Shown: positions 41,440 through 49,858, counted from the stretch's first letter. The stretch: DNA of 64,000 nucleotides from JAHEFU01 sp041395205 (GCA_041395205.1 JAWLAZ010000001.1:1736001-1800000), one strand, 5' to 3'. The notes: generated by a model not told the origin, from the sequence alone. Made by a program: numbers and translations.

Positions 41440-41622
41440 TCAGCGCAGCTCGCGCCTGAACCAGAAGTGGATATAGGAATTGCCGGATTCGACTACCCCG
41501 CTCAACTCCCAGCCCTGCTGGCCGAGTTCGGCCAGGGTCTCGTCACTGGCCTTGATCTTGGTGTTTTCCACCTGCACCCGCAAATATTCCCAGCGAGTGC
41601 GGCTGCTGTCTGATCTCTGCAT
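41440..41622 (-). CDS. Small DUF4177-like protein
   Basis: A 60-residue protein with a GGAGG six bases upstream. It has the pattern WEYLRVQ ... LAELGQQGWELSGVVESGNSYIHFWFRR of small DUF4177-like proteins, which form a beta-alpha-beta unit of unknown function. It is the first gene after the operon promoter, 63 bp before gntR. Its small size and place suggest an accessory or ligand-sensing partner; that is inference. Confidence 0.75.
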   Translation of the reverse strand: MQRSDSSRTRWEYLRVQVENTKIKASDETLAELGQQGWELSGVVESGNSYIHFWFRRELR

Positions 41623-41645
41623 TTCACTCCTCCACTAGTCAAACG

Positions 41646-41695
41646 GTGTACTAGTGAACTAGCACAATAATAACCTAGAAGATAGTGGGAGTCAA
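41646..41695 (-). promoter_or_regulatory. Promoter and operator of the GntR/SPFH/ABC operon
   Basis: TTGACT (41690-41695), 17-bp spacer, TATTAT (41667-41672): nearly ideal. Just downstream, at the start site, GTGTACTAGTGAACTAGCAC (41646-41665) has imperfect inverted arms and repeated ACTAG, with another ACTAGT near 41634. This is the kind of site and position used by YtrA-type self-repressors. Confidence 0.65.
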
Positions 41696-41700
41696 GTGAA

Positions 41701-41770
41701 TTTGCGGCTAGTGCCGCAAATCAGGGATCAGGGACCGGGGACCGGGGAACAGGAGTGGTCAGTGGTCAGT
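41701..41770. repeat. Hairpin plus heptanucleotide array (third site)
   Basis: TTTGCGGC-TAGT-GCCGCAAA forms a perfect 8-bp hairpin (41701-41720), followed by seven heptamers (CAGGGAT, CAGGGAC, CGGGGAC, CGGGGAA, CAGGAGT, GGTCAGT, GGTCAGT; 41722-41770). The order hairpin then heptamers repeats that of the copies near 17361 and 20225. Confidence 0.65.
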
Positions 41771-41812
41771 AGCAGCGGCACCTTGGTTGTTAGCTTTACA
41801 GCTGACCACCTT

Positions 41813-41830
41813 GCCAGACTGACATCTGGC
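41813..41830. repeat. Dispersed palindrome, copy A
   Basis: GCCAGA-CTGACA-TCTGGC. A related palindrome at 47305 shares 19 of 23 bases across the loop and downstream flank, with a compensatory C-G to T-A change in the stem. Confidence 0.55.
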
Positions 41831-41871
41831 CTCTGCTGAGTGACTTGCACCGCGCCTCAAAATTCTGCTGG

Positions 41872-41877
41872 GATAAT
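41872..41877 (+). promoter_or_regulatory. -10 element of kptA, probably leaderless
   Basis: GATAAT ends seven bases before the kptA ATG at 41885, and there is no Shine-Dalgarno sequence. A good -35 at 17 bp is missing; TTGCAC lies 21 bp upstream. Confidence 0.4.
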
Positions 41878-41884
41878 TGCTGCC

Positions 41885-42454
41885 ATGTTCTCGCATGACG
41901 AACTGACCCGCATCAGTCGCACCATCTCCCATGCGCTCAGGCATGCGCCAGAGGAGTACGGCATCGAGCTGGACAAGGAGGGCTGGGTGGAACTGGAGAC
42001 GCTGCTGGCAGCGCTCAGGCTGAAGGGCAGGCGCTTCCGGGATGTGGATGAGGCCAGTGTGCTGGACCTGATGGCCATTGCCGAAAAGCAGCGCTTCGAA
42101 CTTGACAACGGCCGCATCCGCGCGGTGTATGGACACAGCATCGAGCAGCCGATCAGCTACACGGCGAAGGAACCGCCGAAGCATCTTTACCACGGCACCA
42201 CCTCACGCGCCCTTGATGTGATCATGCGTGAGGGACTCAAGTGCATGAACCGCCAGAAGGTGCACCTGTCCAGTGGCACGGCAACAGCGACGATCGTCGG
42301 CGCGCGGCGGCAGAAGGCTCCGATGATTGTCAGAGTCCGCGCCCTGGATGCACATGCGGCCGGTGTGGGCTTCTACTACTGCAACCAGGACATCTGGCTC
42401 AGTGACGATGTGGGACCGGAGTGGCTGGAGCTGGATAACGGAGTGTCGCTCTGA
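41885..42454 (+). CDS. kptA: RNA 2-prime-phosphotransferase KptA/Tpt1
   Basis: A 189-residue enzyme of the KptA/Tpt1 family, which removes an internal 2-prime phosphate from RNA using NAD. Visible elements are SHALRHAPEEYGI with the first Arg-His pair, DKEGWVELETLL of the N-terminal winged lobe, then YHGTT, LKCMNRQKVHLS, and APMIVRVRALDAHAAGVGFYYC of the ADP-ribosyltransferase-like lobe. The ATG at 41885 fits the family N-terminus. The gene is alone and its stop codon sits in the loop of an 8-bp hairpin. Bacterial substrates of KptA remain unclear. Confidence 0.93.
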   Translation: MFSHDELTRISRTISHALRHAPEEYGIELDKEGWVELETLLAALRLKGRRFRDVDEASVLDLMAIAEKQRFELDNGRIRAVYGHSIEQPISYTAKEPPKHLYHGTTSRALDVIMREGLKCMNRQKVHLSSGTATATIVGARRQKAPMIVRVRALDAHAAGVGFYYCNQDIWLSDDVGPEWLELDNGVSL

Positions 42455-42489
42455 GAGCGACAGGACCATGTCGGACTCAAGTCCGACAT
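42444..42489. other. Two adjacent hairpins at and after the kptA stop
   Basis: TGTCGCTC-TGA-GAGCGACA (42444-42462) has the kptA stop in its loop; ATGTCGGAC-TCAA-GTCCGACAT (42468-42489) follows. Neither has a U-run downstream on the plus strand (an A-run follows), so plus-strand termination is unproven. Confidence 0.55.
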
Positions 42490-42492
42490 TCC

Positions 42493-42540
42493 AAAAAAAA
42501 ATCCCCGCCGGCACCACTGTTGCAGGTGCTCAGGCGAGGA
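42493..42540 (-). terminator. Intrinsic terminator of the transglutaminase-like gene
   Basis: On the minus-strand transcript an 8-bp stem TCCTCGCC/GGCGGGGA with one wobble encloses GCACC/GGTGC and is followed by nine U residues. It lies about 95 bp after the stop codon. Confidence 0.8.
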
Positions 42541-42606
42541 CTCTCAGGCGGTGCGCCGCACTGCCAACTGCAGTGCTGAGCCCGATGCGGGCTGGGCTGC
42601 ACCTCA

Positions 42607-42628
42607 GGGAAGCAAGGACCTGCTTCCC
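42607..42628. other. Hairpin in convergent intergenic region
   Basis: GGGAAGCA-AGGACC-TGCTTCCC, a perfect 8-bp stem directly after the transglutaminase-like stop codon (reading on the minus strand). Confidence 0.5.
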
Positions 42629-42634
42629 CCAGGT

Positions 42635-43612
42635 TCAAAGGTCGCGGTAGCTGAAGTTCTTGTCAAAGCCGTCGCGGGCCTTGCCATCCACCTCGACATA
42701 GGGGTAGATCAGGAAATTCAGCGGACCGTCCTGCACGCCGGGGATGGCGAGGTCGCGGCCCATCACGAACTCGATGCGGTCGTTGTCAAGGTTGCCGAAC
42801 AGCTCCTCACGGCGCTCCGGGGCCTTGGCGACTTCGCTGGCATCGATCGGGATCCAGCCCTGGTCGTCATCGTAGAACTCCGCCCAGCAGTGGTAACCGC
42901 CGACGCTGCCCTCGGGGGCGTCATTCGGGATCGGGAAGCCCATCAGGAAGCGGGCCGGCACGCCGAGGCTGCGGCTCTCGCCTATGAACAGGCTGTGGAA
43001 GTCCGTGCAGTTGCCGAAGCGCGAGTCACAGGCCCACTCGGCATCGCCACGGCCCCAGCCCTCACGGCTCTTGTCGTAGACCACGGTCGTGACGATGTTG
43101 TCATACAGCGCACGGGCGATCATGTAATCGTCGTCGGCGTTGCCGGCGACGCGGGTGGCCTCCGCGGCGACCTCACCCTCCAGCGTGACCATGTTGTCAG
43201 GCTTGAGGAAGCGCTCCACCATCGAGGCATCGGTGTCATAGCCATTGGCATAGCCATAGCGCTCGACCTGGTAGGTCACGTTGACCGGCAGGCGGCCCTC
43301 ACTGTCAGGCTCGATCGCCAGCAGGTCAACCTGCAGGAAGCTGTTGCCATACTCGGGGTCCTGCACCATCTCGTAGGAGAGGTCGCCGGCATCCCAGCTC
43401 AGCACCTTCTGGCGCTCATTGCTCGGCGGCACGGGAATCCAGACAAAGGCGGACTTGGCACCCTCATCCACGGCGGGCACGAACACCCCGTAGGTGAACT
43501 CCATCTTGCGCGGCTCCAGCGCACCATCCATCTCGTCCTGCTGGGCCTGAGCCTGGCCGAACAGCCCGATGGAAAGCGCGAGCAGCGCAAGCGAAAGCAG
43601 CTTGCGTTTCAT
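42635..43612 (-). CDS. Exported transglutaminase-like protein
   Basis: A 325-residue protein with a cleavable signal peptide (MKRKLLSLALLALSIGLFGQAQA). The C-terminal half carries the transglutaminase-like core: Cys in RFGNCTDFHSLF, His in GGYHCWAEFY and Asp in WIPIDASE, forming the papain-like triad. The N-terminal half is beta-rich (FVWIPVPPSNERQKVLSW). Such proteins may be proteases or amidases acting outside the cytoplasm. AAGGAG is five bases upstream of the ATG. It is a single-gene unit ending in a strong terminator, divergent from queD. Confidence 0.9.
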   Translation of the reverse strand: MKRKLLSLALLALSIGLFGQAQAQQDEMDGALEPRKMEFTYGVFVPAVDEGAKSAFVWIPVPPSNERQKVLSWDAGDLSYEMVQDPEYGNSFLQVDLLAIEPDSEGRLPVNVTYQVERYGYANGYDTDASMVERFLKPDNMVTLEGEVAAEATRVAGNADDDYMIARALYDNIVTTVVYDKSREGWGRGDAEWACDSRFGNCTDFHSLFIGESRSLGVPARFLMGFPIPNDAPEGSVGGYHCWAEFYDDDQGWIPIDASEVAKAPERREELFGNLDNDRIEFVMGRDLAIPGVQDGPLNFLIYPYVEVDGKARDGFDKNFSYRDL

Positions 43613-43640
43613 GCTTACTCCTTATATATATGGGTTGGCA

Positions 43641-43656
43641 GGAGCGATACCGCTCC
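43641..43656. repeat. Palindrome in the divergent transglutaminase/queD promoter region
   Basis: GGAGCG-ATAC-CGCTCC, a perfect 6-bp inverted repeat located 29 bp upstream of the transglutaminase-like start codon. Possible operator; neither promoter in this gap is clear. Confidence 0.4.
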
Positions 43657-43727
43657 GCGCAGTAATGTAACCTACCTCCGGACGCGTTCTGATGATTTTG
43701 TGTTCTCATTTAAGGAGATAGCTGAGC

Positions 43728-44120
43728 ATGGAAGGGATGAAGTTGTGGAGATACACGGTCTACAAGGAGGTGGAGTTCGCCGCCTCGCATTTCCTGCGCG
43801 AATACCACGGCAAGTGTGAGCACCTGCATGGCCACAACTACGTGGTGCGGGTCTACGTCAGCGCGGATGAGCTGGACAGTGAGGGGATGGTCTACGACTT
43901 CGTGCGGCTCAAGCAGATGATGAATGAGGTGTTCTATGAGCGCTTCGACCACAAGCATCTGAACGAGATCCCGCCCTTTGATGAAATCAACCCCTCCGCG
44001 GAGAACATCGCGACATGGATCGGCGAGCAGATGGGCGGGCTTTTGGACGATGGCCGGGTACGCGTCACGGAGGTGCGGGTCTGGGAGACTGCACGCAACG
44101 GCGCGATTTACAGGAGGTAG
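43728..44120 (+). CDS. queD: 6-pyruvoyl-tetrahydropterin synthase family / 6-carboxytetrahydropterin synthase
   Basis: A 130-residue zinc enzyme. Cys and two His ligands lie in GKCEHLHGHNYVV, with the N-terminal His in AASHFL; DHKHLNE and PSAENIA provide the rest of the active site, and the conserved Glu is in EVRVWET. Members make 6-carboxytetrahydropterin for queuosine or pterins. AGGAG is ten bases before the ATG at 43728. No other queuosine genes lie nearby, so the pathway use (QueD versus PTPS) is not settled by context. Confidence 0.9.
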   Translation: MEGMKLWRYTVYKEVEFAASHFLREYHGKCEHLHGHNYVVRVYVSADELDSEGMVYDFVRLKQMMNEVFYERFDHKHLNEIPPFDEINPSAENIATWIGEQMGGLLDDGRVRVTEVRVWETARNGAIYRR

Positions 44121-44204
44121 GGAGACTGCGGCTCCGGCCTCCACCCGGTTCAGACATGGTGTGCTGCCTGTTCCCTCAGCCGTTGGAAGGATCTACTGAC
44201 TTTG

Positions 44205-46979
44205 TCAGCGCTTGATGGCAAAGACTGATCCAAATGAGGAGTCTGAGAAAATTGCCGGCCTGCCATCCAGCTCGACGAGCGTCAGCTGGCCGTTTGAACC
44301 GCCCAGATTGGGATGTTCCGGCTCTTTCCATGTATTGCCAGCCGGATCCTGCGCTTCAATGTAGTCAACCAGGTATCCATCCCTGATGTAAGCGACCGCC
44401 GGTACACCATTGATGATTGCCATGCAGCTGTACCTGCCGACATCACCTTCCTCAGCAATGATGTGATCCAGCAGTGGCCAGCTGTCCCCGAGTGAGTCCT
44501 CTGCCCGGCTGAAGTACAGGTCGCTGTCGTCACCTGCCAGGTTGCCTACCTGGAAATGACTGATGGCAGGCCGTCCATCAACTTCGAGCAATGAGTTATG
44601 CCAGCCGCCCTGCAGGGTAACTCGCAGTGGATCCTGCCAGGATGCGCCGTCAGCATCCGTGGCTCGTACATACTTGAGACCTCCATAGTCGAAGGAAACC
44701 GCCGGCATACCGCCGATTACGTTAAGGCAAAGCTCGTATGGAAATACGTTGCCGTTGTTGTAATTGATGGTGAGCGGTGCTGTCCAGGCCGTTCCGTCCG
44801 GATCAAGTGCCCGTATGTACTGCAGGTTGGCAAAACCCAACTCATCCCGGTCTGCATAGGCAATAGCCGGCTGTCCGTTTACCTCAGCCATTGAGAGCTG
44901 GCTGAGTTGCTGGCTGGAGTGACTGCTGACTGCCTGCGGTGCTGGCCAGCTTTCGCCGTTGGCATCCGTTGCTCGCAGGTAGCAGAGTTCCACAGGCTGG
45001 CCCTCAGCGCTCTGACGGAAGTAGGAGACAGCCGGGCGACCCCCCATCAGTTTCAGTTCAGTGCGTGCATACTGGGTGCCTGGGATGAGTCCGGGCGAGG
45101 CATCAAGCACAACTGGATTGTTCCAGGTCTGCCCAAGCGGGTCATCGGCGCGGCTGTAGACCACGTAGCTTTCATGCTCGAGCTGTGGACCGGCGAAGGT
45201 AATGGCCGGATGACCGTTGACAACGGTCATGCAGGCAGCGTGCTCCGGCAGGGGGCTGATGAGCATGTGGGTCGTGCGCCAGCGGACTGTTCCGTCGTCA
45301 GGATAAACTACCAGGGTGTCACTGCCAGTGCTCGTAAGTTCGTGCTCGTTTCTGGCAACGACGGTCGGCTCATATTCTCCAGCTTCCGTATAGACGTGCT
45401 GGATGGATGTCACATCAGAATCCAGCAGGTCGAATGTCCCGTCACCCTCGAAGTCCCAGTCGAATGTGCAGTTGTCAATCGTCGTCCCCGGGTAGACCCA
45501 GATATTGAGGCTGGCCGTATGTTCCGCCGGCGTCGTTGAGATATCCGGTGTGGCATACATTCGGATGTCAGGCGACTGCTGCATCTGGACCTCCTGAAGC
45601 GTCATGTCTGACAGACCGTCGTTGTCAGTCACGATCAGGTAGACATCAAATGGTTCAGACTCATACCGGTGCCCTCGGATCTGCACGACCGGCTCCGTAC
45701 TTGTAGTCAAATTGAACGGAATGTTGACATCCGGGTCATGGAAGGACCACCTGTATTCAACTATCTCACCGTTCGAGTCACTGCTTTGTGTGGCATCAAG
45801 TTCCAGCAGGTCGGGAACCTCGCCTGGGACCTGCCTCGCGGTGAAGGACGCATGCGGTGGCTGTGCCGTCGTGAATTCCACTTTGACCGGCTCGGACATC
45901 AGCTTGTAGTAGTCCATTGCCAGGAGTGTGATCGTGTACGTACCGGGCTGTTCATAGGTGTGGCTGTGGTACTGACCGGCGAGTACCGCATCGCTGCCGT
46001 CTCCGAAATCCCAGAGGCACATGTCGATCTGGTAAGTTCCTTCAATGCTCGAACTCGCGTCGACCTGCACAGCCAGTACATCGAGTTCGGGGTAGGTCGC
46101 AGCGGTAAAACTGGCAGCCGGTGGGACTGCCGTGGCGGCGATGTGGTGCAGGGAGGCCTGCCCCTCGGTCATGGTCTGCAGATCAACCGGGGCAACATAG
46201 TAATCATAGTCGCCAATCTCATCCACATAGTCTGAATAACTGTAGAATACAGCGCGGTCCGCCAGCGGGGCACTGGTCCCCTCCGCAAAGGTACTGCTGC
46301 GGTGGATTGTCAGTTCCGGATATTGTGCATCCCCCTCAAGCAGACTGAACGCGGATTCACCGGGCGCGCGGCGGTAGATTCTGTAGCCGTCCAGCCGTTC
46401 ACCCCAGTGCCGGGCGATCGGCGTGATGTCAGATGGAAGGATTACTCCGTTGCGGTCTCCGTCAATGCGGGAGTTGCGCCAGGCAATATAGTCAGCATGG
46501 GGATACCACGGAACCACGGGATTCTGTTCAGCCGGTATGAAGCTGACAAGCCTGTTGCGGTACTTGGCGATCGGCACGAGGTCGCTGATTCCTACTTCGC
46601 CATTCTGATCGTAGTCACCGATCGCCACTTCACCCCAGCTCAGGCTGATCATGAACCTGTCCTCTTCGGCTATGTACCTGCTCGTGGATTTGAGGCTGAA
46701 AACCTGGTTGTCGCTGCCCTGGCTGACCATTGCAGTGACCCGTTGAGGGTCTTTCCCCAGAGCGGCCAGTTCCGTCCGGAGGCGCTCTTCCAGCTCGGCG
46801 AGTTCCTGAGACGTGGGTTCATGCAGGGCTACTTCGCCCGGTACAGGCGCCGCCGCGGGCTGCAGCTCTGAGGCGATCATGCTGTTCCCGGTATCCGGCG
46901 ACGATGCGCAGGACTGCAGGGCCAGGGTGGCCAGGATGGACAACAGTAATACCAGCGGCCCGTGTCTAGGAGTCTTCAT
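44205..46979 (-). CDS. Surface lipoprotein with dockerin-like, PKD and seven-repeat beta-propeller domains
   Basis: A 924-residue lipoprotein (signal MKTPRHGPLVLLLSILATLALQSC). Order: two EF-hand-like Ca loops (about 120-215, DYDQNGEVGISDL and DGDRNGVILPSDI), a linker with GYRIYRRAPGES, about three PKD folds (WDFGDGS type), then seven repeats of about 50 residues with NGxPAIxY ... YxRAxDxxGxxWxxP, the last one short, as expected of a seven-bladed propeller closed with an N-terminal strand. The ATG at 46979 has AGGAG five bases upstream, and that site can pair with a nearby CTCCT. The role is unknown; adhesion or ligand binding at the surface is plausible. Confidence 0.8.
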   Translation of the reverse strand: MKTPRHGPLVLLLSILATLALQSCASSPDTGNSMIASELQPAAAPVPGEVALHEPTSQELAELEERLRTELAALGKDPQRVTAMVSQGSDNQVFSLKSTSRYIAEEDRFMISLSWGEVAIGDYDQNGEVGISDLVPIAKYRNRLVSFIPAEQNPVVPWYPHADYIAWRNSRIDGDRNGVILPSDITPIARHWGERLDGYRIYRRAPGESAFSLLEGDAQYPELTIHRSSTFAEGTSAPLADRAVFYSYSDYVDEIGDYDYYVAPVDLQTMTEGQASLHHIAATAVPPAASFTAATYPELDVLAVQVDASSSIEGTYQIDMCLWDFGDGSDAVLAGQYHSHTYEQPGTYTITLLAMDYYKLMSEPVKVEFTTAQPPHASFTARQVPGEVPDLLELDATQSSDSNGEIVEYRWSFHDPDVNIPFNLTTSTEPVVQIRGHRYESEPFDVYLIVTDNDGLSDMTLQEVQMQQSPDIRMYATPDISTTPAEHTASLNIWVYPGTTIDNCTFDWDFEGDGTFDLLDSDVTSIQHVYTEAGEYEPTVVARNEHELTSTGSDTLVVYPDDGTVRWRTTHMLISPLPEHAACMTVVNGHPAITFAGPQLEHESYVVYSRADDPLGQTWNNPVVLDASPGLIPGTQYARTELKLMGGRPAVSYFRQSAEGQPVELCYLRATDANGESWPAPQAVSSHSSQQLSQLSMAEVNGQPAIAYADRDELGFANLQYIRALDPDGTAWTAPLTINYNNGNVFPYELCLNVIGGMPAVSFDYGGLKYVRATDADGASWQDPLRVTLQGGWHNSLLEVDGRPAISHFQVGNLAGDDSDLYFSRAEDSLGDSWPLLDHIIAEEGDVGRYSCMAIINGVPAVAYIRDGYLVDYIEAQDPAGNTWKEPEHPNLGGSNGQLTLVELDGRPAIFSDSSFGSVFAIKR

Positions 46980-47353
46980 ACTTGTCTCCTGAGTACTGAG
47001 GAGATTTTGACTGCTGAATGTTACCGAGACAAGGGACACTTGCTGCGGTAATCACAGGGAACACATCCACTGCTGGCCAAGGAGCCTAGTCGGATAGTGA
47101 ATGGGAAAAGCGCCAGCATCAGGCCCGTCACAGAAGCAGCCTGCAGGTGACGGGAAACTGGAAGCGCTCAGTGCTTGGTTGCTCACGAAGATTGGCTTTG
47201 TGAGCTTGATTGCCACCTGGTGATCACTCTGCTCTTTGTGGTTGATCCTCTGTTGTGCGACTTGCGCCGCACGTCCGTCTGCCGCTGAAGCGGGTAGCTA
47301 CGTTGTCAGACTGTCGTCTGACCTCCGCTGCCAGGCCAACAGCCTGACCTCCC
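46980..47353. other. Intergenic region with hairpins, including dispersed palindrome copy B
   Basis: Holds a possible promoter for the propeller lipoprotein (TTGTCT-N17-CAAAAT), a long hairpin CCCGTCAC/GTGACGGG (47124-47154) and GTCAGAC-TGTC-GTCTGAC (47305-47322), the second copy of the palindrome at 41813. No coding frame is convincing, and no clear U-run terminator for phoU is seen. Confidence 0.5.
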
Positions 47354-48034
47354 TCAGCCGTCGCTCACGACTTCCAGCTTGATGTGCTGGTGGCGGATGA
47401 TCTCGCCCTCAACCATGAACACCACGTCCTCGGCGATGTTCGTGGCCTGGTCCGCGATGCGCTCCAGGTGCCGGCTGGCCATCATCAGCTCGATGTTCTG
47501 CTGCGAGTTCTGCGGATTGGCGACGAGGTTGTCGGTCAGTTCATTGATGATGCGCTCATTGGCGGCGTCAATCACGTCATCACGGGCGATCACCGCGCGG
47601 GCCAGGCTGGCATCGAGGTTGACGAGCGCCTTGAGGCTGTCGCCGACCATCGCCCGTACCTGTTCCGCCAGCGCCGTGAGCTGCGGGCGTCCGGCCGGAG
47701 TCGGCATCTGCGAGAGCCGCAGCGCGCTGCGGGCGATGTTGCAGGCCAGGTCACCCATGCGCTCGAGCGTGCTGTTGACCTTGATCGAGGCCACGATGAA
47801 GCGCAGGTCCGTGGCCACCGGCTGGTGCAGGGCGAGCAGCTTCAGGCAGTCCTCCTCGATGTCAACCTCGAGCTGGTCAATGGTCTGGTCGAGTTCCAGC
47901 ACTTCCTGGGCCAGCTCGGGACGCTGGCCGGCGAGGGAGGCGATTGCCTTCTGGATCGAACTCTCCACCAGGCCGCCGATCTCGAGGATGTGGCGCTCGA
48001 TGGAGCTCATGTCACGGGTCAGATGCTTGTTCAT
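47354..48034 (-). CDS. phoU: Phosphate-specific transport system accessory protein PhoU
   Basis: A 226-residue all-helical protein made of two three-helix bundles, each with the metal-cluster motif: NSTLERMGDLACNIA and ASRHLERIADQATNIAEDV. PhoU represses PhoR signalling and limits phosphate uptake by PstSCAB when phosphate is ample. It starts at 48034, 23 bases after pstB. It is the last gene of the pstCAB-phoU unit, which is driven by a Pho-box promoter. Confidence 0.96.
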   Translation of the reverse strand: MNKHLTRDMSSIERHILEIGGLVESSIQKAIASLAGQRPELAQEVLELDQTIDQLEVDIEEDCLKLLALHQPVATDLRFIVASIKVNSTLERMGDLACNIARSALRLSQMPTPAGRPQLTALAEQVRAMVGDSLKALVNLDASLARAVIARDDVIDAANERIINELTDNLVANPQNSQQNIELMMASRHLERIADQATNIAEDVVFMVEGEIIRHQHIKLEVVSDG

Positions 48035-48057
48035 TGCTTGCTCCAGGGTGCGGTGGA

Positions 48058-48939
48058 TCAGCCGAATCGGCCGGTGACGTACTCTTCCGTCTGCTTCTGG
48101 CCGGGACGCGTGAACACCTGCTGGGTCTCACCGAATTCTATCAGCTTGCCGAGCACCATGAAGGCGGTGTAGTCGGAGACGCGGGCGGCCTGCTGCATGT
48201 TGTGGGTCACGATCACGATCATGTAGTCCTTGCGCAGCTCCAGCAGCAGGTCCTCGATGGCTGCGGTGCTGATCGGGTCCAGCGCGGAGCAGGGCTCATC
48301 CAGCAGGATGACCTCGGGACGGATGGCAACGGTGCGGGCGATGCAGAGGCGCTGCTGCTGGCCGCCGGAGAGGCTCATGCCGTTGGCATGCAGCTTGTCC
48401 TTAACCTCGTCCCACAGCGCACTCTTGCGCAGGCAGTCCTCGACGCGGGCGTCGATCTCGCTCTTGGGCAGCTTCTCATAGAGCTTGATGCCGAAGGCGA
48501 TGTTGTCATAGATGCTCATCGGGAAGGGCGTGGGCTTCTGGAAGACCATCCCGACACGCGAACGCAGCAGGTTCAGGTCCAGGCCCTGGCGCAGGATGCT
48601 CTCGCCCTCGAGCGTGACCTCGCCCTCGGCGCGCTGGCCGGGGTAGAGGTCATACATCCGGTTGAGCACACGCAGCATGGTGGACTTGCCGCAGCCTGAG
48701 GGGCCGATGAAGGCCGTCACGCGCCGGTCGTAGAGCGGCAGGTTCAGGTTGAAGAGGGCCTGGCTGTTGCCATAGTAGAAGTTCAGGTTGCGCAGGGTCA
48801 TCTTCTCATGCAGGTCCTGCGCCGAGCTGTCATCCTCGCCATGGTCCCGCACCATCAGCTCCGCCTTCATGGCTGGCAGCTTCGGGCGCTCGTCGCGTCC
48901 GGGAGCGCTGTCCGCGGACTGCATCTTGATCCTATCCAT
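48058..48939 (-). CDS. pstB: Phosphate ABC transporter ATP-binding protein
   Basis: The 293-residue ATPase of the high-affinity phosphate importer. Walker A GPSGCGKST, signature LSGGQQQRLCIAR, Walker B VILLDEPCSALDP and the HNMQQAARVSD switch are present. An extra 45-residue charged N-terminal segment precedes the usual NLNFYYG start. AAGGAG is five bases before the ATG, which overlaps the end of pstA by eight bases. Confidence 0.97.
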   Translation of the reverse strand: MDRIKMQSADSAPGRDERPKLPAMKAELMVRDHGEDDSSAQDLHEKMTLRNLNFYYGNSQALFNLNLPLYDRRVTAFIGPSGCGKSTMLRVLNRMYDLYPGQRAEGEVTLEGESILRQGLDLNLLRSRVGMVFQKPTPFPMSIYDNIAFGIKLYEKLPKSEIDARVEDCLRKSALWDEVKDKLHANGMSLSGGQQQRLCIARTVAIRPEVILLDEPCSALDPISTAAIEDLLLELRKDYMIVIVTHNMQQAARVSDYTAFMVLGKLIEFGETQQVFTRPGQKQTEEYVTGRFG

Positions 48940-49858
48940 TCTTGCTCCTTTGCGTGCCGAGTGTGCGGGCGAGGATGCTCAGCATCAGGACCGCACTGGT
49001 GATCAGCAGGGCGCCGACCCAGGCCAGGCGCTGCCATTCCTCATAGGGACTCATTGCATACTGGAAGATCACCACCGGCAGGTTGGCCAGCGGATGGTTC
49101 AGCTCCAGACTCCAGAACTGGTTGTTGAGCGCGGTGAACAGCAGCGGGGCGGTTTCGCCGCTGATTCTGGCAACGGCCAGCAGCACGCCGGTGATGATCC
49201 CGGCACGCGCGGCGCGGTAGGCCACGTGGCGGATCACCAGTGAGCGCGGCATCCCGAGCGCTGAGGCCGCCTCACGCAGGTGCACCGGCACCAGGTTCAG
49301 CATGTCCTCGGTGGTACGGACCACGACGGGGATCACGATGATCGCCAGCGCGACCGCACCTGCCAGTCCTGAGAAGTGTCCGCCGAGTTCCACGGTGATC
49401 GCGCCGCCGAACAGGCCACCGGGCAGCGGAATGGCGAACTCAATGTGCGGGGCCACGAGGATCGTGTAGACAAACAGGCCGATCACGATGCTCGGAGCAC
49501 TCAGCAGGATGTCATTGATGAAGCGCACGAAGGTTGTCAGCCTGGAGTTGCGCCCGTACTCCGCCATGTAGGTGCCGGCGAGAATGCCGATCGGCGTGCC
49601 CATCAGCGTGCCGAGCACGGTCATGAACAGGCTGCCGACAATGGCATTCAGGAGGCCGCCGGAGTCGCCCGGAGGCGGGGTCATCTCGGTGAAGACCTTC
49701 AGCTCGACGCCGGTCACACCTTCGAACAGGAGAGTGCCGAGGATCAGCGCCAGCCACATCAGGCCGATGCCTGCGGCTACGACACACAGTGTCATCATCA
49801 CCGAGTTGCGCAGCTTGCGGCTGGCGTAGAGGCGCATGTCCATGTTGACAGCTGACAT
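48932..49858 (-). CDS. pstA: Phosphate ABC transporter permease
   Basis: A 308-residue inner-membrane permease with six hydrophobic helices and the EAA-type loop RTTEDMLNLVPVHLREAASALGMPRSLVI that docks onto PstB. With PstC it forms the channel for phosphate uptake. The ATG shares TGATG with the pstC stop codon. The length and motifs are normal. Confidence 0.96.
   Translation of the reverse strand: MSAVNMDMRLYASRKLRNSVMMTLCVVAAGIGLMWLALILGTLLFEGVTGVELKVFTEMTPPPGDSGGLLNAIVGSLFMTVLGTLMGTPIGILAGTYMAEYGRNSRLTTFVRFINDILLSAPSIVIGLFVYTILVAPHIEFAIPLPGGLFGGAITVELGGHFSGLAGAVALAIIVIPVVVRTTEDMLNLVPVHLREAASALGMPRSLVIRHVAYRAARAGIITGVLLAVARISGETAPLLFTALNNQFWSLELNHPLANLPVVIFQYAMSPYEEWQRLAWVGALLITSAVLMLSILARTLGTQRSKNG

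Noticed and set aside
42468..42501. Plus-strand terminator after kptA
   Set aside because: The stem is followed by an A-run, not a U-run, on the plus strand; the T-run serves the minus-strand terminator instead.
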